The position numbers and the translations under genes were made by a program. Positions 1 to 4,941 of a stretch of 7,167 bases of DNA are shown here, piece by piece. This DNA is from an uncultured Lachnospiraceae bacterium (GTDB taxonomy: Bacteria > Bacillota > Clostridia > Lachnospirales > Lachnospiraceae), in contig CAMJKC010000087.1 of assembly GCA_946406305.1 (NCBI GenBank), positions 1 through 7,167 of the forward strand, written 5' to 3'. The notes beneath the pieces were generated by a model. It was not told the DNA's origin, ran no database searches, and saw nothing but the letters and a program-made list of their open reading frames with translations. Position 1 is the first letter of the stretch; each line of letters begins with the position of its first letter.

Positions 1-80
1 GATGAATCAAAATTAAACAATATATTTATATTGTTATTTTGATGAATCAAAATTAAACAATATATTTATATTGTTATTTT
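1..80. repeat. Exact 40-bp direct tandem repeat (2 copies) inside modA
   Basis: Bases 1-40 and 41-80 are identical; the match stops at base 81, and the left side is cut by the window, so more copies could lie outside. Each unit contains a 20-bp inverted repeat, AACAATATA-TT-TATATTGTT (18-37 and 58-77). The unit lies in the modA reading frame, encoding the start of the ligand-binding domain (INILFNFDSS). Forty is not a multiple of three, so the second copy shifts the frame and produces a stop at 34-36. Because the repeat begins exactly at base 1, an assembly artefact at a contig end is a serious alternative. Confidence 0.95.
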
Positions 81-261
81 CTTTTTGATACTCATTTGCT
101 ATTTTAGTTAATGTTTCTGTCATTGATGCTGCAGCAAATACATACAAATTTGTTTTCTCTAATGAATTATTATTTTCACTTTCTACTTTGTTAGAACAAG
201 CTGTGAAGAATGCCATTAAAACTACCAATACAATACTTAAAAACTTTTTTAAATTTTTCAT
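1..261 (-). pseudogene. modA: ModA-type molybdate/tungstate-binding lipoprotein, N-terminal part, frameshifted at window edge
   Basis: This is the N-terminus of the periplasmic-type binding protein of a molybdate/tungstate ABC importer. The ATG at 259-261 follows a good ribosome binding site (AAAGGAG, 7-base spacing) and lies 18 bases after the moeA stop, so the two genes are cotranscribed. Residues 1-22 form a lipoprotein signal: basic MKNLKK, a hydrophobic core (residues 7-19), then FTAC with the lipidated cysteine at residue 22. The mature part has the ModA signatures YVFAAASMTETL (residues 40-51) and ILFNFDSS, the latter corresponding to the oxyanion-binding region. A 40-bp tandem duplication then shifts the frame, and translation stops at 34-36 after 75 residues; intact family members run to about 250 residues. 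Removing one repeat copy leaves the frame open to base 1. Whether the gene is truly broken cannot be decided here. The family call is confident; molybdate versus tungstate specificity is not visible. Confidence 0.8.
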
Positions 262-279
262 TTTTTTTCTCCTTTTATT

Positions 280-1476
280 TTATATTAAAAATGCTTCTAC
301 AAAATTTCCCTTTTCAGCTTTCATGCCTTTTTCTAATTTTATAAAAGAATTGCATTTTATCATACTTTTTATTACTATATTACCTTGACCAATATTTAAA
401 GTCGCAACCAATTCACCATCTTTTATATCTATTTTACTTCTTAAAAATCTATCTGCTTTTGTTATTTTGTCAAATGAATTGTTAAGTTTTACTTTAAAAA
501 ATTTATTTTCAAATTCTCTTATTCCCATCATCTTTTTTATGACTGGCATACACACTACATAAAAAGTAGTTATTGAAGACATAGGATTCCCTGATAGACA
601 TAAATATAATGTTTCGTTTTTTTTAGCAAAACAACATGCCATTCCTGGTTTTATATTTATACCATTTACAAAAACTTCTGCCCCTATTTCTAAAAGACTC
701 TCTCTTACCAAATCATAATCACCAACTGAAACTCCACCTGTAGATATTATTATGTCGTATTTATCCTTTCCACCAAAGGCTTGCTTTAAGTCTGATAAAT
801 TATCTTTTACTATTGATATATATTCTCCATCTACATTTATTTTCTTTAATGCTGATATTAGCATATATCTATTTGAATTGTAAATTTTCCCATCTTCGTA
901 TGTAGCTCCATTTTCCAAAAGCTCAGAACCTGTTGACAATATGCCTATTTTTATTTTCTCATATACAGGTATTTTCACAATATTTAACTGAGAAAATATA
1001 CCTATCATCCCTATATCTATGATGTCTCCCTTATTTGCAACTATAGAACCTTTTTTTATATCTTCACCAATCTCTATCACATTTTCATTTTTACTGAATT
1101 CCCTATAAACTTTTATGACTCCATCTTTTTCTTCTACTATCTCATATGGACAAACACAATCTGCACTCTCTGGTAATTTTGCACCAGTCATAACTTTTAT
1201 ACACTCAAAATCTTTTATATCACAACTTGGGGTACTGCCACATGGGACTTCTTCTACTATTTTTAATTCTATAGGATTTTTGTCATTCACTCCTTTAGTA
1301 TCTTTTGACATAAAACAATAACCATCAAGCGGTGACCTTCTAAAATTTGGTATGTCTATATCAGAAATAATATCTCTTGCGATTACTCTTTCAAAACTAT
1401 CCTCTAAATCTACTAATTCTTCATTTTTTGTTTTTATTTTTTCTAATAATATTTCTTTTGCCTTTTCATATTCCAT
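280..1476 (-). CDS. moeA: Molybdopterin molybdotransferase MoeA
   Basis: MoeA inserts molybdate (or tungstate in related enzymes) into adenylylated molybdopterin, the last general step of molybdenum-cofactor synthesis in the cytoplasm. The 398-residue length is usual for the family. Visible motifs in order: SPLDGY (residues 48-53, with the conserved Asp51), VMTGAKLPESAD (95-106), LSTGSELL (180-187), ISTGGVSVGDYD (244-255, the MoCF-like fold with the second catalytic-region Asp), IKPGM and LSGNPMSS (the substrate-binding loop). A C-terminal MoeA domain IV follows. The start at 1476 is supported by AGGTG at 1482-1486, five bases upstream. The gene is followed closely by modA, giving a metal uptake/insertion unit, and lies downstream of the formate dehydrogenase operon, whose FdhF needs this cofactor. 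A terminator ends six bases before the ribosome binding site, so expression must depend on read-through (see the leader RNA). All key motifs look intact. Confidence 0.95.
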   Translation of the reverse strand: MEYEKAKEILLEKIKTKNEELVDLEDSFERVIARDIISDIDIPNFRRSPLDGYCFMSKDTKGVNDKNPIELKIVEEVPCGSTPSCDIKDFECIKVMTGAKLPESADCVCPYEIVEEKDGVIKVYREFSKNENVIEIGEDIKKGSIVANKGDIIDIGMIGIFSQLNIVKIPVYEKIKIGILSTGSELLENGATYEDGKIYNSNRYMLISALKKINVDGEYISIVKDNLSDLKQAFGGKDKYDIIISTGGVSVGDYDLVRESLLEIGAEVFVNGINIKPGMACCFAKKNETLYLCLSGNPMSSITTFYVVCMPVIKKMMGIREFENKFFKVKLNNSFDKITKADRFLRSKIDIKDGELVATLNIGQGNIVIKSMIKCNSFIKLEKGMKAEKGNFVEAFLI

Positions 1477-1492
1477 AATTTCACCTATTTTT

Positions 1493-1527
1493 AAAAAAAT
1501 CCGTCTCTATATCACAAGAGACGGATT
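1493..1527 (-). terminator. Intrinsic terminator/attenuator just upstream of the moeA RBS
   Basis: On the minus strand an 11-bp perfect stem, AATCCGTCTCT / AGAGACGGATT (1517-1527 and 1498-1508), closes an 8-base loop and runs straight into a run of T residues (1493-1499). The run is on the minus-strand side only; on the plus strand the hairpin is followed by A-rich sequence, so it is directional. It ends only six bases before the moeA ribosome binding site. No promoter can fit between them, so it must act as a conditional terminator for moeA, while also ending transcripts from the upstream hyd operon. Confidence 0.85.
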
Positions 1528-1553
1528 AAAAATATGTTATTTTAAATAACCAT

Positions 1554-1652
1554 AACCCATCTTCTTTGCAAACGGCAGGCTCATACATTTCTATATAAAC
1601 CCTGTCTATAAATTCATAGCTATGCCTTAGAAATCATAGATCGAAGAGTGTT
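1554..1652 (-). promoter_or_regulatory. Candidate riboswitch aptamer in the moeA leader (three-way junction with tetraloop/receptor)
   Basis: Read on the minus strand, this RNA folds by eye into three helices. P1 pairs AACACUCUUC (1643-1652) with GAAGAUGGGUU (1554-1564), with a bulged U and one mismatch. P2 pairs CUAUGAUUUC (1630-1639) with GAAUUUAUAG (1606-1615). Its tip holds CUAAG...UAUG, close to the canonical 11-nt GAAA receptor (CCUAAG/UAUGG), closed by a GC-AUA-GC hairpin. P3 (1576-1604) is 12 bp with one bulged G and a GAAA loop (1588-1591). An 11-base strand, CCGUUUGCAAA (1565-1575), joins P3 to P1. Parallel arms with a docking tetraloop and receptor are typical of riboswitches. The downstream terminator and moeA make a molybdenum- or tungsten-cofactor ligand (Moco/Tuco type) the best guess, but I could not match the sequence to a remembered consensus. 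It begins right after the preceding gene's stop codon. Confidence 0.6.
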
Positions 1653-2399
1653 TTATTTTTTTATAATTTTTTTGTATTTCTTATAATGAGCAAAATCTAA
1701 CTTACCTTCTGGAATAGAATTATATTTATATGCTGTCAAATATATTATTTTAGTATTTGTATACTCTGTGACAAGCCTTGAAAATAACCCTAACCTCCCT
1801 ACTGCAATTATTACTAAATCTTTTTTATTGTCACTAAATAAATTTATACTATCTTTTGCAGATACCATTATATTTTTAGTATCCTCTAAAGATTTTGCTT
1901 TTATTTCGCATTTTATCACATTTGCAGGTGTTTTTACAAGTTCTTTATATAAATGCTTTAAATCTTCATAAGTCCAATTTTTGTCCATACTCGTATATGT
2001 AATAATTAAAGTTTTTTTATTATCTATTATCTTATCTAAACTCTTTTTATACATTACATAATCTATATCTATAGCATCTACCTTTGACTTTTTATAAATC
2101 TGCTCAATTATATTAAAATACGATTTCTCATCTAATATGCAATTACCTGATTGCTTAAAAGTTCTAACAGTAGCTATCAATTGTTTATCTGTATTTTTTT
2201 TGATATCATTTATTACTTTTATTATATCATCTATGTCTATTTTCTTTCCAAGCAAATAGTCTATTCTCAACTCTATAATAAAATCGGTACTCACATCATA
2301 ATTTGAAATTTCTATCGCCTTATCATAAAAACTCTTCAAATTCTTTTCTTCTACCGAAAAACAAAATCTACTACTATCTTTCAGATTTAATTTTGCCAT
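1653..2399 (-). CDS. AroD-fold (type I 3-dehydroquinate dehydratase-like) protein lacking catalytic residues
   Basis: The 248-residue protein aligns by eye along its length with type I 3-dehydroquinate dehydratase, a TIM-barrel enzyme of the shikimate pathway. Retained family positions (numbered from the ATG): ELRID (Glu43, Arg45), VRTFKQSG (Arg79), DID (111-113), VIKCEIKA with the Schiff-base Lys163, GRLGLFSRL (Arg208) and NSIPEGK (Ser228). The catalytic His (143 in the Salmonella/E. coli enzymes) is Met138 in YTSMD, the partner Glu86 is Gln83, and Gln236 is Gly232. A normal dehydratase is therefore unlikely, although an imine-forming lysine remains. I chose the ATG at 2397-2399 because GAGGTG (2404-2409) lies just upstream; a TTG at 2411 would swallow that site. 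The gene starts 13 bases after hydA, so it is the last member of the hydrogenase operon. It is unusually Lys/Ile-rich compared with HydA and FdhF. Function unknown. Confidence 0.75.
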   Translation of the reverse strand: MAKLNLKDSSRFCFSVEEKNLKSFYDKAIEISNYDVSTDFIIELRIDYLLGKKIDIDDIIKVINDIKKNTDKQLIATVRTFKQSGNCILDEKSYFNIIEQIYKKSKVDAIDIDYVMYKKSLDKIIDNKKTLIITYTSMDKNWTYEDLKHLYKELVKTPANVIKCEIKAKSLEDTKNIMVSAKDSINLFSDNKKDLVIIAVGRLGLFSRLVTEYTNTKIIYLTAYKYNSIPEGKLDFAHYKKYKKIIKK

Positions 2400-2412
2400 A
2401 GTGCACCTCAAT

Positions 2413-3801
2413 TTATTTTATTGTTTTAGCTGCACCTTTCTTGTAGTGAGTATGTAATAAGTGGTGTGATTTCTCTCCAAGTGGCTCTTTTAAGAACTCT
2501 TTATATATCTTCTTGATAGATGGGTTTTCGTGAGACTTACGAATTGGTAAATCTTTATCCATTTTATATGTTGTATGAGTTCTTGATTTATAAGCTTTCT
2601 CTTTATCTGTATCCATAAGAAGCTTTGGTTGACCTCCACCAGATACACAGCCCACTGGGCAAGTCATAACTTCTATGAAGTGATATCCGTTTAATCTACC
2701 TGCTTTTAAATCTTCAAGAACAGGAACGACATGTTTAAGACCAGATACAATACCTACTCTTAATGTTAAATCTCCTACTTGTATATCTGCAGATCTAAAT
2801 CCTTCTCCACCACGAACATCCGAAATGTCAATTGCTGGTATAGATTTCCCAGTTATGAGCTCGTAACCTGTTCTAAGTGCTGCTTCCATAACTCCACCAG
2901 TTACACCAAATATTTCTCCAGCACCTGTGAAGTCACCAAGTGGATTGTCAAATTCTTCATCTTTTAATTTATTGAAATCTATTCCTGCATCCTTTATAAG
3001 CCAAGCAAGTTCTCTTGTAGTTAATACTACATCTACATCTCTTTCTCCACTTGCATTCATCTCTTCTCTACTACACTCATATTCTTTACAAGTACAAGGC
3101 ATAACAGAAACTGAACAAATTTTCTTTTTGTCTAATTTATTTATCTCTGCTCCATAAGTTTTATGAACAGCACCTTGCATTTGTTGAGGAGATTTACAAG
3201 TACTTAAATGATCAGTAAGTTCTGGATAATTTCTCTCCATGAATGTAACCCATGCAGGACAGCAAGATGTAAACATAGGAAGTTTTCCATCACCTTTTGT
3301 AACTCTCTTTATAAGCTCTGAACCTTCTTCCATAATAGTTAAATCAGCTGCGAAGTTTGTATCATATACATAGTCAAATCCAAGAGCTCTAAATGCTGCC
3401 GCCATTCTTGCTGATGCTAATTTTCCAAGCTCACTTCCAAACTCTTCAGCAAGACCTGTTCTAACTGCAGGTGCAGCTTGAACCATAGTTACAACATTAG
3501 GATCTGCCAATGCTCTTTTTACTTCATTTATGTGAGTGATATTGTGAGCAGCAAATAATGGCTCTTTTACTGACTCAGGTATACCTCTCTCTTTTCTTAC
3601 TTTTTCATATGCATCATATCCATGAGTTACTATTGACACATAAGACTTACATTTTTGGACACATTGTCCACACATTACACATTTATCTGTATTGATTGTT
3701 TGTGGTTGTCCTTGCTCACCTTCTATGGCATAGGCAGGGCATACTTTTGCACATTCTCTACAACCAGTACATATATTCTTATCTATTTCAACAACTCTCA
3801 T
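2413..3801 (-). CDS. hydA: [FeFe]-hydrogenase catalytic subunit HydA
   Basis: This is the 462-residue catalytic subunit of a group A [FeFe]-hydrogenase, which interconverts H2 with protons and electrons. An N-terminal two-cluster ferredoxin domain has Cys11/14/17/21 and Cys41/44/47/51. The H-cluster domain carries all three signatures: TSCCPAW (178-184, with Cys180 as the likely proton-relay cysteine and Cys181 as ligand), MPCTCKEYE (234-242) and MTCPVGC followed by GGGQP (379-385 onward). The active site therefore looks intact. This short architecture without NADH- or quinone-linked domains fits a subunit that receives electrons from the adjacent HydN proteins. The ATG at 3817-3819 overlaps the hydN2 stop, but I prefer the one at 3799-3801, because AGGAG lies eight bases before it and the first iron-sulfur motif then sits at the usual distance. 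Maturases HydE, HydF and HydG are not in the window and must come from elsewhere. Confidence 0.95.
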   Translation of the reverse strand: MRVVEIDKNICTGCRECAKVCPAYAIEGEQGQPQTINTDKCVMCGQCVQKCKSYVSIVTHGYDAYEKVRKERGIPESVKEPLFAAHNITHINEVKRALADPNVVTMVQAAPAVRTGLAEEFGSELGKLASARMAAAFRALGFDYVYDTNFAADLTIMEEGSELIKRVTKGDGKLPMFTSCCPAWVTFMERNYPELTDHLSTCKSPQQMQGAVHKTYGAEINKLDKKKICSVSVMPCTCKEYECSREEMNASGERDVDVVLTTRELAWLIKDAGIDFNKLKDEEFDNPLGDFTGAGEIFGVTGGVMEAALRTGYELITGKSIPAIDISDVRGGEGFRSADIQVGDLTLRVGIVSGLKHVVPVLEDLKAGRLNGYHFIEVMTCPVGCVSGGGQPKLLMDTDKEKAYKSRTHTTYKMDKDLPIRKSHENPSIKKIYKEFLKEPLGEKSHHLLHTHYKKGAAKTIK

Positions 3802-3818
3802 ATTCCCTTCTCCTTCCA

Positions 3819-4373
3819 TTAAAATCTTGATGCATAAAGACCTTCAGCTGCTCTAATATTTTTAGCTAAAGTTTCACAATCTGCATCAATTATTTGTAAT
3901 GCTTCGTTAGGACAAACTCTAACACAAGCAGGGCCACCTTCTATACCTTCGCATAAATCACATTTGCTTGCCACTTTTACTACTTCTTTATCTTTTTGTA
4001 ATTTGAAAGTTCCTTTCTCAGATTTAGGAAGTATTGCTATAGCACCAAATGGACATGCCATCACACAATCTTTACATCCAATACATTTATTTTCGTCTAC
4101 AATTACTTGTTTATCTTCTGTTCTATATATAGCATGCTTTTGACATGCATTTAAACAAGGAGCATCTTCACAGTGTTTACATTGTATTGGCATACAATAT
4201 GCTTCAAGTTTTGTAAGATATAATTTTGGCGTAACTGGCACTTCAACAGTTCCAACAGTAAATCCAACACCATTTGATTTTTTATTATGCTCTGCAAAAC
4301 ATGCTAACTCACAAGCCTTACAACCTGTACACTTACTTGAATCTGCAACTACATAACGGCTATATTTACTCAT
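3819..4373 (-). CDS. hydN2: Four-cluster ferredoxin-like electron-transfer subunit HydN2 (HycB-like)
   Basis: The 184-residue protein belongs to the HycB/HydN/FDH-beta iron-sulfur family. It has four cysteine sets for [4Fe-4S] clusters: Cys15/18/21/25, Cys65/68/73/77, Cys97/100/103/107 and Cys138/141/150/154. No signal peptide, Tat motif or membrane helix is visible, so the protein is cytoplasmic. In the second set the residue after the last Cys is Gln (NACQ) instead of the usual Pro, a small departure that could tune that cluster. The start is supported by AAAGGAG seven bases upstream. The gene lies 21 bases after hydN1, and its stop lies next to the hydA ribosome binding site, so translation is probably coupled. 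By analogy with HDCR complexes it relays electrons between FdhF and HydA. It is a paralogue of HydN1; which of the two contacts which catalytic subunit cannot be told. Confidence 0.92.
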   Translation of the reverse strand: MSKYSRYVVADSSKCTGCKACELACFAEHNKKSNGVGFTVGTVEVPVTPKLYLTKLEAYCMPIQCKHCEDAPCLNACQKHAIYRTEDKQVIVDENKCIGCKDCVMACPFGAIAILPKSEKGTFKLQKDKEVVKVASKCDLCEGIEGGPACVRVCPNEALQIIDADCETLAKNIRAAEGLYASRF

Positions 4374-4394
4374 TTTGTATCTCCTTTCGTAATT

Positions 4395-4940
4395 TTATTG
4401 TTCTTCTTTTGCTTCAAATATATATGTTGAAGCTTTTGCTGATTCTACTCTCTTTTCATTTACAACTTCTTTCATTTTATCTTCATCAACTAAAGTAAGA
4501 GCTTGAGTTGGGCATACTCTAACACATGATGGCCCATCACCTGTTCCTACACATAAGTCACATTTATTAGCTACAACTCTCTTACTGCCATCTGCCTGAC
4601 TTGTTCCGACTTGAGCTATCATATCTATAGCACCAAAAGGACAAGCTTCAACACAAGATTTACATCCTATACATTGTGTTTGGTCTATAACTACAGCATC
4701 ATCTATAACTTTAATACAATTTACTGGACATACAGCAAGACATGCTGGATTTTCACAGTGTTTGCATTGAACTGGTATAGATATTTTTGCAGTTTTTACC
4801 ATATGTAATTTTGGATTAAAATCATATCCATCTGGATCTATTTCAAATATTCTTCTACCTTCATGTGCAACCACACAAGCTATCATACATGTTCTACATC
4901 CGATACAAAGATCAGGATTTCCTTTAACAAAATGTCTCAT
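4395..4940 (-). CDS. hydN1: Four-cluster ferredoxin-like electron-transfer subunit HydN1 (HycB-like)
   Basis: This 181-residue paralogue of HydN2 has four [4Fe-4S] cysteine sets: Cys12/15/18/22, Cys59/62/67/71, Cys90/93/96/100 and Cys127/130/139/143. Each of the last three ends in the typical Cys-Pro. It has no export signal or membrane segment. After the last cluster a charged tail of about 37 residues (145-181) is likely helical. In the HDCR of Thermoanaerobacter kivui a HycB-type subunit polymerises into filaments, so this tail is a place to look for similar assembly, but that is inference only. The ATG sits one base after the fdhF stop. Its ribosome binding site AGGAGG (4950-4955) lies inside the last fdhF codons, showing tight coupling. 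Adjacency to fdhF suggests it is the immediate electron partner of the dehydrogenase. Confidence 0.92.
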   Translation of the reverse strand: MRHFVKGNPDLCIGCRTCMIACVVAHEGRRIFEIDPDGYDFNPKLHMVKTAKISIPVQCKHCENPACLAVCPVNCIKVIDDAVVIDQTQCIGCKSCVEACPFGAIDMIAQVGTSQADGSKRVVANKCDLCVGTGDGPSCVRVCPTQALTLVDEDKMKEVVNEKRVESAKASTYIFEAKEEQ

Positions 4941-4941
4941 A

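Noticed and set aside
1..80. CRISPR-like repeats
   Set aside because: The two copies are directly adjacent without spacers and lie in a modA reading frame.
1498..1527. Bidirectional terminator also serving a plus-strand gene
   Set aside because: No plus-strand gene is present, and the sequence following the hairpin on that strand is A-rich without a T run.
1536..1550. Small AT hairpin GUUAUUUAAAAUAAC as a second terminator
   Set aside because: The stem is only five to six A/T-rich pairs and the following T run is short; it is weak and more likely part of the leader's linker.
1554..1652. c-di-GMP-I (GEMM) riboswitch
   Set aside because: It shares a GAAA loop, a CUAAG receptor and a GCAAAG string, but the arms are in the opposite order (receptor arm first) and the junction strands do not match the GEMM core. 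The context is moeA, not motility or surface genes.
2400..2411. TTG start of the AroD-like gene at 2411
   Set aside because: The GAGGTG ribosome binding site lies within these codons and serves the ATG at 2399.
3802..3819. hydA start at the ATG overlapping the hydN2 stop
   Set aside because: The extra six residues consist of the translated ribosome binding site; AGGAG is correctly spaced for the ATG at 3801, so the shorter form is preferred.
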